Below are positions 23,159-31,421 of a stretch of DNA of 41,996 bases, in pieces (the first letter of the stretch is position 1; every line of letters begins with the position of its first letter). The notes under the pieces are model-generated. The model saw nothing but the letters and a program-made list of their open reading frames with translations, ran no database searches and was not told the DNA's origin. The DNA is taken from positions 1-41,996 of the forward strand of contig UBNQ01000045.1 of assembly GCA_900466875.1 (NCBI GenBank). The letters are read 5' to 3'. The DNA comes from Hyphomicrobiales bacterium (lineage in GTDB: Bacteria > Pseudomonadota > Alphaproteobacteria > Rhizobiales > Rhizobiaceae). The translations under genes and the position numbers were made by a program.

Positions 23159-23920
23159 ATGCAAAATGGCGAGTATATTTTTTACGCCGATGAGAGCGGA
23201 GACCATTCGCTGGTTTCCGTAGACAGCGCCTATCCATTATTCGTGCTGACGATATGTGGGTTTAAGATAGTTGAGTACACGCAGCGAACCGTACCTAGTT
23301 TCCAGAGGTTCAAGTTTCGTTATTTCGGACATGATATGACGGTGCTGCACGAACACGAGATTCGCAAGCAGGCCGGTGAGTTTGTTTTTCTAACCGATCT
23401 GACGCTACGTGAGAGCTTTCAAAAGGATCTTACGGATCTTGTCGAGGCTGCCAGATTCGACATATTTTCCTGCATTATCGACAAGCGCATGTTTCGCGCG
23501 GACTTTTTTCCCGACAATCCATATCAGGTTGGATTATCGATCTGCCTGCAGATGGTTTATCGGCATCTTCAGAAAATCGGAAAACTGGGTAGCAACTATC
23601 ATTTCGTATTTGAGAAGCGCGGAGACAAGGAAGACCGAGATTTGGAGCTTGAGTTTCTTCGCATCGTTGCTGGTCAGAATCCGATGCGCGTTCCGTTTGA
23701 AGGCTTCAAGCTCCGTTTTGCAGACAAGAAATCCAACTCCACTGGCATGCAGCTTGCTGATCTGACCGCGCGACCGTTGGGGCTTGCGTATCTGCGGCCG
23801 ACGCAGATGAACCGGGCGTATGACGTGATACAGTCCAAGCTTTGCACGATTAAAGTACCGGTGAGTGCGCTACGGGGCATCGTGATCCCAAGCCCTAAAA
23901 AAGCGAAAGGCCCCGGTTAA
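23159..23920 (+). CDS. DUF3800-domain protein inserted in the his cluster
   Basis: A 253-residue protein of the DUF3800 family with no established function. It has the family's N-terminal YADESGD (residues 9-15), LHEHEIRK at 63-70, a central FEKRG with Glu152 and C-terminal QLADL at 198-202. The spread of Asp11, Glu152 and Asp201 resembles the acidic set of RNase-H-fold nucleases, so metal-dependent nuclease activity is possible but unproven. Members often occur in mobile or defence-rich DNA. It faces opposite to all neighbours, has lower GC than they do, lacks a ribosome site, and splits hisA from hisF. An imperfect hairpin GGCCCCGGTT-A-AACCGAAGCC overlaps its stop. Confidence 0.85.
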   Translation: MQNGEYIFYADESGDHSLVSVDSAYPLFVLTICGFKIVEYTQRTVPSFQRFKFRYFGHDMTVLHEHEIRKQAGEFVFLTDLTLRESFQKDLTDLVEAARFDIFSCIIDKRMFRADFFPDNPYQVGLSICLQMVYRHLQKIGKLGSNYHFVFEKRGDKEDRDLELEFLRIVAGQNPMRVPFEGFKLRFADKKSNSTGMQLADLTARPLGLAYLRPTQMNRAYDVIQSKLCTIKVPVSALRGIVIPSPKKAKGPG

Positions 23921-24042
23921 ACCGAAGCCCGACGCCGACCGGGAACCCCCAATCCATTTAACCAAAATATAGTCTATTTACGTTGTAAATTCAAGAATAA
24001 TCAATTGGATTCAATGAATTAGGTTGTTTCCCCCTAACTGAT
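23921..24042. other. AT-rich tail between DUF3800 gene and hisA
   Basis: After a GC-rich start, bases 23955-24030 are strongly A/T and contain short repeats (AATTCAA, GGATTCAATGAATT, TGATTCAAA) and a weak TTAGG...CCTAA pairing. It differs from the flanking his genes and may be the trailing edge of the inserted segment. I see no recombinase, terminal inverted repeats or clear target duplication. Confidence 0.45.
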
Positions 24043-24777
24043 TCAAACTGCTCGCCTTTTTATAAGCGCCAGTGCTTCGGCGGGATCGATCCGGCCGTCA
24101 TAAAGCGCACGACCGGAAATCGCACCTTCCAGACGCGCGGCATCAGGCTGCAGCATCCGGCTGATATCGTCGAGCGAGGCAAGCCCGCCTGAGGCGATGA
24201 CCGGGATGGAGACGGCCTCGGCCAGTTCCAGCGTCGAGGCCCAGTTGATGCCGGCCAGAATGCCATCGCGGTCGATGTCGGTGTAGATGATCGCCGAAAC
24301 GCCGGCGCCCTCGAATTTCTTCGCAAGCTCGATGACGCCGAGTTCGGAGGCTTCCGCCCAGCCCTCGACAGCCACCTTTCCGCCCTTGGCATCGATGCCG
24401 ACGGCGACCTTGCCGGGAAACTGTTTGCAGGCTTCGATCACCAGCGCCGGATTACGCACCGCGACCGTGCCGAGGATCACACGCGCCAACCCGCGGCTGA
24501 GCCAGCTTTCGATATGATCGAGCGTGCGGATCCCGCCACCCAGCTGAACCGGGTTCTTTGTTGCCTTGAGGATTGCGTCTACCGCAGCGCCATTGACGCT
24601 TTCACCGGCAAAGGCGCCATTGAGATCGACCACATGCAGCCACTTGAATCCTTGGTCTTCGAAGGCTTTCGCCTGGGCGCCGGGGTCTGGATTGTAGACA
24701 GTCGCCTGCTCCATGTCGCCAAGCTTGAGGCGCACGCACTGGCCGTCCTTGAGATCGATAGCCGGAAAAAGGATCAT
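24043..24777 (-). CDS. hisA: ProFAR isomerase
   Basis: It isomerises ProFAR to PRFAR in histidine synthesis. The TIM-barrel of 244 residues shares ancestry with HisF. The catalytic aspartates are Asp8 (PAIDLKDG) and Asp129 (VGIDAKGG). Phosphate-binding GGGIRTLDHIE and IASGGLASLDDI are present. AAAGGACGAAACG precedes the ATG. The gene follows hisH by 27 bases. Downstream the operon is broken by the opposite-strand DUF3800 gene. Confidence 0.96.
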   Translation of the reverse strand: MILFPAIDLKDGQCVRLKLGDMEQATVYNPDPGAQAKAFEDQGFKWLHVVDLNGAFAGESVNGAAVDAILKATKNPVQLGGGIRTLDHIESWLSRGLARVILGTVAVRNPALVIEACKQFPGKVAVGIDAKGGKVAVEGWAEASELGVIELAKKFEGAGVSAIIYTDIDRDGILAGINWASTLELAEAVSIPVIASGGLASLDDISRMLQPDAARLEGAISGRALYDGRIDPAEALALIKRRAV

Positions 24778-24804
24778 CGTTTCGTCCTTTGAGATGCGCG
24801 AGCC

Positions 24805-25455
24805 TCAGGGCTTCCAGCGCAGGAAATTGGAAATCAGGGCGAGGCCGAGTTTTTGGCTCTTTTCCGGATGGAACTGCGAACCCACCATGTTGTCGCGCCC
24901 GACAAAGGCCGTCATCGCGCCGCCATATTCGGTTGTGGCGATCACTTCGGCCGGATTGGTCGCGGCAAGATGGTAGGAATGGACGAAATAGGCGTGCAGT
25001 CCGTCCGGCCCGGTCGGGATGCCGTCAAACAGCGGGTGAGGGCTGTTCAACTCCAGCGTATTCCAGCCGATCTGCGGAATCTTCAGGCCCGGATCGGACG
25101 GCGTCATCTCGACGACATCGCCCTTGATCCAGCCAAGCCCCTCGGTCGTGGTCTTTTCCAAGCCACGGGATGACATCAGCTGCATGCCGACACAGATGCC
25201 GAGAAAGGGGCGTGCCTTGGTTTCGACCGCTTCGACAAGCGCTTCGTTCATGCCCGAAACGGCCTTGAGACCGGCGCGGCAATCCGCATAGGCGCCGACA
25301 CCCGGCAGGACCACGCGGTCGGCAGTGGCAACGACATCCGGCCTGTCGGTCAGCTCGATGGCAGCCTCGATACCGGCTTCACGCGCCGCCCGTTCGAATG
25401 CCTTGGTGGCGGATCGAAGATTGCCCGATCCGTAGTCGATGATTGCGACGCGCAT
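24805..25455 (-). CDS. hisH: Imidazole glycerol phosphate synthase, glutaminase subunit
   Basis: A class I glutamine amidotransferase of 216 residues that supplies ammonia to HisF. The triad is Cys88 (LGICVGMQLM), His196 and Glu198 (GSQFHPEKS). I chose the ATG at 25455, which gives MRVAIIDYGSGNL as in the family. The upstream part of the open frame is the DUF2628 gene in another frame. Its start overlaps the DUF2628 stop by one base (TGATG), a sign of translational coupling. Confidence 0.96.
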   Translation of the reverse strand: MRVAIIDYGSGNLRSATKAFERAAREAGIEAAIELTDRPDVVATADRVVLPGVGAYADCRAGLKAVSGMNEALVEAVETKARPFLGICVGMQLMSSRGLEKTTTEGLGWIKGDVVEMTPSDPGLKIPQIGWNTLELNSPHPLFDGIPTGPDGLHAYFVHSYHLAATNPAEVIATTEYGGAMTAFVGRDNMVGSQFHPEKSQKLGLALISNFLRWKP

Positions 25456-25934
25456 CAGCGTCCTCCGTGATCGAAAAGCCCGAGTGCCGGACCCTGCCAG
25501 CCCGAAGCGGGCGGCTGTTTTGTCTTGGCCCAGTCCGCAGAAGAGGGTAGGGGCTGCGTCTCTTTTTGCGGCAGGGCGGAAAAATAGATCTCTTCCGCGG
25601 TCCGCCGGTCCGTCGCGCTGATGATGCTGTCGAGCATCCATCCGCGACGGACAAGAGAGCTGGCGTAATGGTTGCGGCCTTCGAGCGCGACGAGAACATG
25701 TGTCGCAAGACCGAGCAGCAGACCGCCAAGCCAAAGACCCGGCGTGCCGATGAGCAGCGCACTTCCCACCTGCAGCACAAGCACGATGATCCCTGCGATC
25801 CAGAGCCGGTGCCAGATCAGCCAGATCCAGCACAACAGAAGTGCCGTCCAGGAAAACCCGTCGGGCAGAAAAAGGGTCGACCGGTGGTCCTTGTCGGGGC
25901 CGTTCGGCGGTATCAGAACGAGATAGCTTCTCAA
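25455..25934 (-). CDS. DUF2628 membrane protein in the his operon
   Basis: A 159-residue protein of unknown function. It begins LRSYLVLIPP, has two to three hydrophobic segments between about residues 25 and 80, then the DUF2628 signature VALEGRNHYASSLVRRGW and a Pro/Gln-rich tail. I chose the TTG at 25934, because GAGGAG lies 7 bases before it and the protein then starts like its family. No ATG is suitable. It sits 19 bases after hisB and overlaps hisH by one base. This place in the his operon recurs in Rhizobiaceae, which suggests a housekeeping role, but no histidine-related function is known. Confidence 0.85.
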   Translation of the reverse strand: MRSYLVLIPPNGPDKDHRSTLFLPDGFSWTALLLCWIWLIWHRLWIAGIIVLVLQVGSALLIGTPGLWLGGLLLGLATHVLVALEGRNHYASSLVRRGWMLDSIISATDRRTAEEIYFSALPQKETQPLPSSADWAKTKQPPASGWQGPALGLFDHGGR

Positions 25935-25953
25935 GGATGATCTCCTCAAGCGA

Positions 25954-26577
25954 TCAGGCGAGCGTTCCCTTGGTGGACGGAACGCGATTGGCCTGCCGCG
26001 GATCGATTTCGGTCGCGACACGCAGAACGCGCGCCACGGATTTGAAGCAGGTCTCGGCGATATGATGGTTGTTGGCGCCGTAATGGTTGAGGATATGCAG
26101 CGTGATCCCGGCATTTTGGGCCAGCGCCTGGAAGAATTCGCGAACCAGTTCCGTATCGAACGTGCCGATCTTAGGTGCCGAAAAGGCAACGTTCCAGACG
26201 AGGAAGGGTCGGCCCGACACGTCGATCGCAGCCTTGGTCATGGTCTCGTCCATGGCGAGATCGAGCGAGGCATAACGGGTGATGCCACGCCGGTCGCCGA
26301 GTGCCTTGGAAATCGCCTGACCGATCGCAATCCCGGTATCCTCGACCGTGTGGTGATCGTCGATATGCAGGTCGCCTTTGACGTCGATTTCCATGTCGAT
26401 CAGCGAATGTCGCGCCAGCTGGTCGAGCATATGGTCGAAAAAGCCCACGCCCGTCGAAATCTTGGCCACGCCGGTGCCGTCGAGATTGACGGAAACGGAG
26501 ACGGAGGTTTCGTTGGTCTTGCGGGAAACGCTTCCCACGCGTGCGGCTGCGGTTTCGCCCATCAGGGTCTGCTCCAT
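25954..26577 (-). CDS. hisB: Imidazoleglycerol-phosphate dehydratase
   Basis: It dehydrates imidazole glycerol phosphate to imidazole acetol phosphate. It is the monofunctional form of 207 residues without the phosphatase domain of E. coli HisB. The metal-binding histidines lie in GFFDHMLDQLARHS, DDHHTVEDTGI and GANNHHIAETCFK. The ATG at 26577 has GGAGCGGCGAG before it; a second ATG five codons later is possible. It is the first gene of the minus-strand his cluster and diverges from hslV across 210 bases. Confidence 0.96.
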   Translation of the reverse strand: MEQTLMGETAAARVGSVSRKTNETSVSVSVNLDGTGVAKISTGVGFFDHMLDQLARHSLIDMEIDVKGDLHIDDHHTVEDTGIAIGQAISKALGDRRGITRYASLDLAMDETMTKAAIDVSGRPFLVWNVAFSAPKIGTFDTELVREFFQALAQNAGITLHILNHYGANNHHIAETCFKSVARVLRVATEIDPRQANRVPSTKGTLA

Positions 26578-26787
26578 GCTTTTCTCGCCGCTCCTTATCA
26601 GCCGGAAGGTGAAATATCCAGCAAAAGCACGGGCCTTTGCGACACCTTGTCGATCGAAAGCTGCGAGATTGTATTCGTCGGTCGGTCACTTACATAGGTG
26701 TCAACTCGATCCCGGCAAAGCCAGAGCGGTTTGGCGGGATTTCTTCGGTCCAAGAGCCCGCTTTCAAAGGGGCAGACAGGTGTATTG

Positions 26788-27315
26788 ATGACAACGATTA
26801 TTACAGTCAGAAAGGGCGGCAAGGTCGTCATGGCCGGTGATGGTCAGGTGAGCCTTGGCCAGACCGTGATGAAGGGCAATGCCCGCAAGGTGCGCCGCAT
26901 CGGCAAGGGTGGCGACGTGATCGCCGGTTTCGCCGGCGCCACGGCAGACGCCTTCACGCTGCTCGACCGCCTTGAAAAGAAGCTCGAACAATATCCCGGC
27001 CAGCTGATGCGCGCCGCCGTCGAACTCGCCAAGGACTGGCGCACCGACAAGTATCTGCGCAATCTCGAAGCCATGATGCTGGTCGCCGACAAGTCCACCA
27101 CGCTGGCAATCACCGGCAATGGCGATGTTCTCGAGCCCGAACACGGCACGATCGCCATCGGTTCCGGCGGCAATTACGCCTTTGCCGCGGCCCGCGCCCT
27201 GATGGACAGCGAAAAGTCCGCCGAAGACGTGGCCCGCCAGGCGCTCGATATCGCTGCAGATATCTGCGTTTATACCAATCACAACCTCATCGTCGAAACG
27301 CTCGACGCCGAATAA
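26788..27315 (+). CDS. hslV: HslV, peptidase of the HslVU protease
   Basis: The proteasome-like threonine peptidase that assembles as a double hexamer capped by HslU. It has 175 residues. I chose the ATG at 26788, because it places Thr at position 2 (M-TTIITVRKGGK), and removal of Met exposes the catalytic N-terminal Thr. The upstream extension to 26698 would bury it. GDGQVSLGQTVMK and IGSGGNYAFAAARAL are family segments. A possible promoter is TTGTAT (26669-26674) with TACATA (26691-26696), 16 bases apart. CTTGTC just upstream could belong to a heat-shock promoter, but I cannot settle which. hslU follows 73 bases later. Confidence 0.95.
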   Translation: MTTIITVRKGGKVVMAGDGQVSLGQTVMKGNARKVRRIGKGGDVIAGFAGATADAFTLLDRLEKKLEQYPGQLMRAAVELAKDWRTDKYLRNLEAMMLVADKSTTLAITGNGDVLEPEHGTIAIGSGGNYAFAAARALMDSEKSAEDVARQALDIAADICVYTNHNLIVETLDAE

Positions 27316-27388
27316 TCATCCATTCCCAAAAGGGTCCCGCGGGCCGGGCCGCATTGGCCGGCCGCAACGGGAAAGCCGAGAGGATACA

Positions 27389-28699
27389 ATGACCAATTTC
27401 TCCCCCCGCGAAATCGTTTCCGAACTCGACCGCCACATCATCGGCCAGCACGATGCCAAGCGCGCGGTCGCGATCGCGCTGCGCAACCGCTGGCGTCGCC
27501 ATCAGCTCGATGAGAGCCTGCGTGATGAAGTCATGCCGAAGAACATCCTGATGATCGGCCCGACCGGCGTCGGCAAGACGGAAATCTCCCGCCGTCTTGC
27601 CCGGCTTGCTGGCGCGCCCTTCATCAAGGTCGAAGCGACGAAATTCACCGAGGTCGGTTATGTCGGCCGCGACGTCGAGCAGATCATCCGCGATCTGGTC
27701 GAGATCGGCATAGGCTTGGTGCGCGAAAAGAAGCGCACCGAAGTGCAGGCCAAGGCGCATCAGAGCGCCGAAGAGCGTGTACTCGATGCATTGGTCGGGT
27801 CGACTGCGTCTCCGGCAACGCGCGACAGCTTCCGCAAGAAGCTTCGAGCCGGCGAGCTGGATGACAAGGAAATCGAGGTCGAGGTGGCCGATAGCGGATC
27901 GGGCATGCCCGGCGGCTTCGAGATCCCCGGCATGCCCGGCGCCAATATCGGCGTGCTCAATCTTTCCGACATGTTCGGCAAGGCCATGGGCGGTCGCACC
28001 AAGAAGGTGAAGACGACCGTCTCCAAGTCCTATGGCGAGCTGATCCGTGACGAGTCCGACAAGCTGATCGACAACGAGGTCATCCAGCGCGAAGCCGTCC
28101 GTTCCGTTGAAAATGACGGCATCGTTTTCCTGGACGAGATCGACAAGATCGCCGCCCGCGACGGCGGCATGGGGGCCGGTGTTTCACGTGAAGGCGTGCA
28201 GCGCGACCTGCTTCCGCTCGTTGAAGGCACGACCGTTTCGACGAAATACGGACCGGTGAAGACCGACCATATCCTCTTCATCGCATCCGGTGCCTTCCAC
28301 GTATCGAAACCTTCGGACCTGCTACCGGAACTTCAGGGTCGTCTGCCGATCCGTGTCGAGTTGAAGCCGCTGACCAAGGAGGATTTCCGCCGCATCCTGA
28401 CGGAAACCGAAGCGAGCCTCATCCGCCAGTACAAGGCGCTGATGGGGACGGAAGATCTCGTCCTGGAATTCACCGACGATGCGATCGACTCGCTTGCCGA
28501 CGTCGCCGTGCATCTCAACTCCACGGTCGAAAATATCGGCGCCCGCCGCCTGCAGACGGTCATGGAGCGCGTGCTGGATGAAATCTCCTTCACCGCACCC
28601 GATCAGGGCGGCACTTCGGTGAAGATCGATGCCGAATATGTTCGCAAGCATGTGGGCGATCTGGCGGCTGATACCGACCTGTCGCGTTACATCCTCTAG
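27389..28699 (+). CDS. hslU: HslU, unfoldase ATPase of the HslVU protease
   Basis: An AAA+ unfoldase of 436 residues that feeds substrates to HslV. Walker A GPTGVGKT is at 57-64, GYVGRDVE is the pore loop, and VFLDEIDKIAARD is Walker B. The I-domain lies between, and the C-terminal end DTDLSRYIL is the part that inserts into HslV. GAGAGGATACA precedes the ATG. It is co-transcribed with hslV, and a strong hairpin follows at 28709. A parS-like site (28180-28195) lies inside, over the codons for AGVSREGVQ. Confidence 0.97.
   Translation: MTNFSPREIVSELDRHIIGQHDAKRAVAIALRNRWRRHQLDESLRDEVMPKNILMIGPTGVGKTEISRRLARLAGAPFIKVEATKFTEVGYVGRDVEQIIRDLVEIGIGLVREKKRTEVQAKAHQSAEERVLDALVGSTASPATRDSFRKKLRAGELDDKEIEVEVADSGSGMPGGFEIPGMPGANIGVLNLSDMFGKAMGGRTKKVKTTVSKSYGELIRDESDKLIDNEVIQREAVRSVENDGIVFLDEIDKIAARDGGMGAGVSREGVQRDLLPLVEGTTVSTKYGPVKTDHILFIASGAFHVSKPSDLLPELQGRLPIRVELKPLTKEDFRRILTETEASLIRQYKALMGTEDLVLEFTDDAIDSLADVAVHLNSTVENIGARRLQTVMERVLDEISFTAPDQGGTSVKIDAEYVRKHVGDLAADTDLSRYIL
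28180..28195. other. Weak parS-like site inside hslU
   Basis: TGTTTCACGTGAAGGC matches the first 13 positions of consensus parS exactly and then diverges (13 of 16). It lies in conserved hslU coding sequence, which lowers the weight of the match, although the synonymous choices are permissive. Confidence 0.4.
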
Positions 28700-28708
28700 T
28701 CATCATGC

Positions 28709-28737
28709 GTGGCAGCCGGGCAACGTCCGGCTGCCAC
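28709..28737 (+). terminator. Probable terminator of hslU
   Basis: A perfect 11-bp stem GTGGCAGCCGG / CCGGCTGCCAC with a 7-base loop lies 10 bases after the hslU stop. The following tract (CTATCTTTCGTTT) is only moderately T-rich. The rest of 28738-28905 shows no gene. Confidence 0.7.
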
Positions 28738-28905
28738 CTATCTTTCGTTTGACGCTATTTTGAACGTCTTTATCTCGACATTCCAATATGTCTTAACGTA
28801 TGGGTGACGCGCTTTCGCAAAGACGCGAGCGGCTCCCCAGATTTGACCTGTCACAGTTTCTGGAGCCGGGAGTGGCGCAGATAAAACGCTGGGACACGGA
28901 AAATC

Positions 28906-29841
28906 TTGAAACGCATCCTCATCGCATTGCTGCTGACCGTCGCCTGGGCGGCTTCCTCGACCGGCCCGGCCATGGCCATGACCATCGTGCCGGAAGGCAA
29001 TCGCAATGCTGAGCAGCCGAAAATTCCCGGCGCATCCGTGCGCCGCACCCGGGCGGGCCGCACCACCTTCGACGACAAATACGACAAGATCCGTGATCTT
29101 CTGGCGACCGACAAGGCCCTGATCGGCAAGATCAAGTCCACGGCCGCCGCTTACGGGATCGATCCGATCCATATGGTCGGCGCGATCGTCGGCGAGCACA
29201 CCTATAATGTCGACGCCTATGACAGGCTTCAGAGCTATTACGTCAAGGCTGCAGCCTACGCCGGAAACGCCTTCCGTTTTGCCTATGATGGCCAAAGCAT
29301 CGCCGAATTTCTGGCCCGCCCGCAGTTTTCCGCCTGTGAGGACAAGTCCGGTTCCTACAGCACCTGGAACTGCCGCGAAGGCGTTTGGGAAAAGTCCTTC
29401 CGGGGCAAAAAGGTCGATGGAAAAGCCTATCCGGACAATCGTTTCAGCGCGGTCTTCTTCCAGCCCTTTTATGCAGGGCAGACTTTTGGGCTCGGTCAGG
29501 TCAATCCGCTGACGGCTTTGATGTTGTCCGACATGGTCTCGCGCACATCCGGTTACGCCAAGCTGGAAGAAAACGACGCCGCTGAAGTCTATGAAGCGAT
29601 CATGGATCCCGACAAGTCGCTTGCCTATATGGCGGCCAATATCCGCCGCTCGATAGACGACTACAAGTCGATTGCCGATGTCGATATTTCCAAAAATCCC
29701 GGCATCACCTCGACGCTTTATAATACCGGCGGCTCGGCCCAGCGTGCGGCGGCTCTGAAGGCCCGTGGCGGTCTGCCGGAAGAGAATTATTACGGCTGGC
29801 TCGTCAACGACAAGATCGCCGAGTTGAAATCGCTGCTCTAA
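28906..29841 (+). CDS. Secreted DUF1402 protein with lytic-transglycosylase-like motifs
   Basis: A 311-residue protein of the DUF1402 family, formally of unknown function. Residues 1-24 form a signal peptide (LIALLLTVAWAASS, cleavage near AMA), so it acts in the periplasm. Four segments appear in the order seen in SLT-type lytic transglycosylases: GEHTYN with Glu97 (catalytic Glu position), GLGQVNPLTA at 195-204 (like GLMQLMPATA), DPDKSLAYMAANI around 234-245, and YNTGG at 272-276 (like YNAG). This supports a lysozyme-like fold with an insert of about 70 residues; it is my inference. The start is TTG at 28906 after ACGGAA. Its neighbours give no pathway. Confidence 0.82.
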   Translation: MKRILIALLLTVAWAASSTGPAMAMTIVPEGNRNAEQPKIPGASVRRTRAGRTTFDDKYDKIRDLLATDKALIGKIKSTAAAYGIDPIHMVGAIVGEHTYNVDAYDRLQSYYVKAAAYAGNAFRFAYDGQSIAEFLARPQFSACEDKSGSYSTWNCREGVWEKSFRGKKVDGKAYPDNRFSAVFFQPFYAGQTFGLGQVNPLTALMLSDMVSRTSGYAKLEENDAAEVYEAIMDPDKSLAYMAANIRRSIDDYKSIADVDISKNPGITSTLYNTGGSAQRAAALKARGGLPEENYYGWLVNDKIAELKSLL

Positions 29842-29861
29842 GTCCTGATATTCCCTGGAAG

Positions 29862-29903
29862 CAATTCCAGCAAAAGCGGTTGCCGGTTTTGCGTCCGGAA
29901 TTG
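29862..29903. repeat. Rhizobial palindromic repeat upstream of the P450 gene
   Basis: Nested inverted repeats: outer CAATTCC/GGAATTG and inner CAAAAGCGG / CCGGTTTTG. The wording (TTCCAGCAAAAGCGG ... GGTTTTGCGTCCGGAATTG) is that of a short intergenic palindrome common in rhizobial genomes. It may also act as a weak stem after the DUF1402 gene. Confidence 0.6.
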
Positions 29904-29937
29904 TTCCAATAAGAGGAACTGAAGAGGAGCGTTGCTT

Positions 29938-31335
29938 ATGGACATGCGCCCCGACCCCTTTGTGCCGCCGGCACCCGTGCCACGCACCGTCCCGCCGTCC
30001 CGGCTGGAGATCATCCGCACGGTCATGCGCAACCCGCTGGAACTGTGGGGTGTGCCGTCCTATACGCTGCCGTGGATCAAGACGAAATTCTTCAAGGAAC
30101 GCACGCTGATCGTCAACGACCCCGGGCTGATCCGCCACGTCCTCGTCGATAACGCCGCAAACTACGAGATGTCGGAAATCCGTCAGCTGATCCTGCGGCC
30201 GATCCTGCGCGACGGATTGCTGACGGCGGAAGGCCCGGTGTGGAAACGCTCACGCAAGGCGATGGCGCCGGTTTTCACGCCCCGCCATTCGCGCGGCTTT
30301 GCCGGCCAGATGCTGGCGAAGTCGGAAGACTATGCGGAGAAATATGCGACCGTCGGCACCGGCGGCGCGATCCACGATATCTCCGTCGACATGACGGAAC
30401 TGGCTTATTCGCTCCTGTCGGAAACACTGTTTTCGGGCCAGATCGTCACCGAGAGCAACAGTTTTTCCGATGATGTGGACAACCTGCTTCACCGCATGGG
30501 CCGCGTCGACCCGATGGATTTGTTGCGCGCCCCGCCCTGGGTACCGCGCCTGACGCGCATCGGTGGCCGCAAGGTGCTCGAAAAATTCCGCAAGATCGTC
30601 GCCGACACGATGAGAGAGCGGCAGAAGCGCATGCGCGAGACACCGGACGAGGTGCCGCAAGATTTCCTCACGCTCCTGCTGCAGCTCGAAGGTCCGAACG
30701 GCCTTTCGCTGGATGAGATCGAGGACAATATCCTCACCTTCATCGGTGCCGGCCACGAGACCACCGCCCGCGCGCTTGCCTGGACGCTCTATTGTGTCGC
30801 CCATTCGCCGCATGTGCGCGAAGCGATGGAGAAGGAAATCGACCGAGTACTTGCCACCGGTGCGGAGCCGGTCGAGTGGCTGGAGCTGATGCCCTGGGTG
30901 CGCGCCTCCTTCGAGGAGGCCTTGAGGCTTTATCCACCGGCTCCGTCCCTCAACCGAGCAGCGATTGCCGACGACAAGTGGACGAGCCCGACAGGCGAGA
31001 GCATCGAGATTGAAGCGGGCGTCACCATCCTCGTCATGCCCTGGACGCTCCACCGTCACGAACTCTACTGGGAAAAGCCGCGCGCCTTCATGCCCGAACG
31101 TTTCCTGCCGGAAAACCGCGGCAAGATAGGCCGCTTCCAATATCTGCCCTTCGGTGCCGGCCCGCGCACCTGCATCGGCGCGACCTTCGCCATGCAGGAA
31201 GCGGTGATTGCGCTCGCCGTGCTGATGAAGCGTTACCGCTTCGATGCCCTGCCGGGTACAAAGATCTGGCCGGTGCAGAAACTGACAACCCAGCCGCAGG
31301 ACGGCATGCCGATGCGGGTCAGTCTCAGGTCCTGA
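29938..31335 (+). CDS. Cytochrome P450
   Basis: A soluble haem monooxygenase of 465 residues; I see no signal or membrane anchor. The oxygen-binding I-helix GAGHETTARA, the K-helix EALRLYP (ExxR) and the haem loop FGAGPRTCIG with the ligand Cys412 are all intact, so it should be active. No ferredoxin, reductase or substrate-pathway gene is near, so redox partner and substrate are unknown. General sequence style is that of the bacterial P450 group related to fatty-acid or E-class enzymes. The ATG at 29938 is chosen for AGAGGAG at proper spacing; a TTG two codons earlier is too close. Confidence 0.92.
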   Translation: MDMRPDPFVPPAPVPRTVPPSRLEIIRTVMRNPLELWGVPSYTLPWIKTKFFKERTLIVNDPGLIRHVLVDNAANYEMSEIRQLILRPILRDGLLTAEGPVWKRSRKAMAPVFTPRHSRGFAGQMLAKSEDYAEKYATVGTGGAIHDISVDMTELAYSLLSETLFSGQIVTESNSFSDDVDNLLHRMGRVDPMDLLRAPPWVPRLTRIGGRKVLEKFRKIVADTMRERQKRMRETPDEVPQDFLTLLLQLEGPNGLSLDEIEDNILTFIGAGHETTARALAWTLYCVAHSPHVREAMEKEIDRVLATGAEPVEWLELMPWVRASFEEALRLYPPAPSLNRAAIADDKWTSPTGESIEIEAGVTILVMPWTLHRHELYWEKPRAFMPERFLPENRGKIGRFQYLPFGAGPRTCIGATFAMQEAVIALAVLMKRYRFDALPGTKIWPVQKLTTQPQDGMPMRVSLRS

Positions 31336-31337
31336 CC

Positions 31338-31377
31338 GCGACAGGAGATGTCTTTGCCGGTCGACTGATCCTGTCGC
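31338..31377 (+). terminator. Terminator-like hairpin after the P450 gene
   Basis: GCGACAGGA and TCCTGTCGC form a perfect 9-bp stem around a 22-base loop, starting right after the P450 stop. Only a weak T-rich stretch (CTTTATTG) follows, so it may terminate inefficiently or protect the 3' end. Confidence 0.4.
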
Positions 31378-31421
31378 CTCATGCTTTATTGATTGCGGCA
31401 TAAGGGTTTGGGAATTCTTGC

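Noticed and set aside
23950..24040. AT-rich repeats as ends of an insertion sequence or a CRISPR array
   Set aside because: Repeats are short and irregular, there are no equal spacers, no terminal inverted repeats and no transposase or Cas gene nearby.
28738..30138. 466-codon minus-strand open frame opposite the DUF1402 gene
   Set aside because: It runs across the signal-peptide gene, the palindromic repeat and the P450 start, with no domain or start signal.
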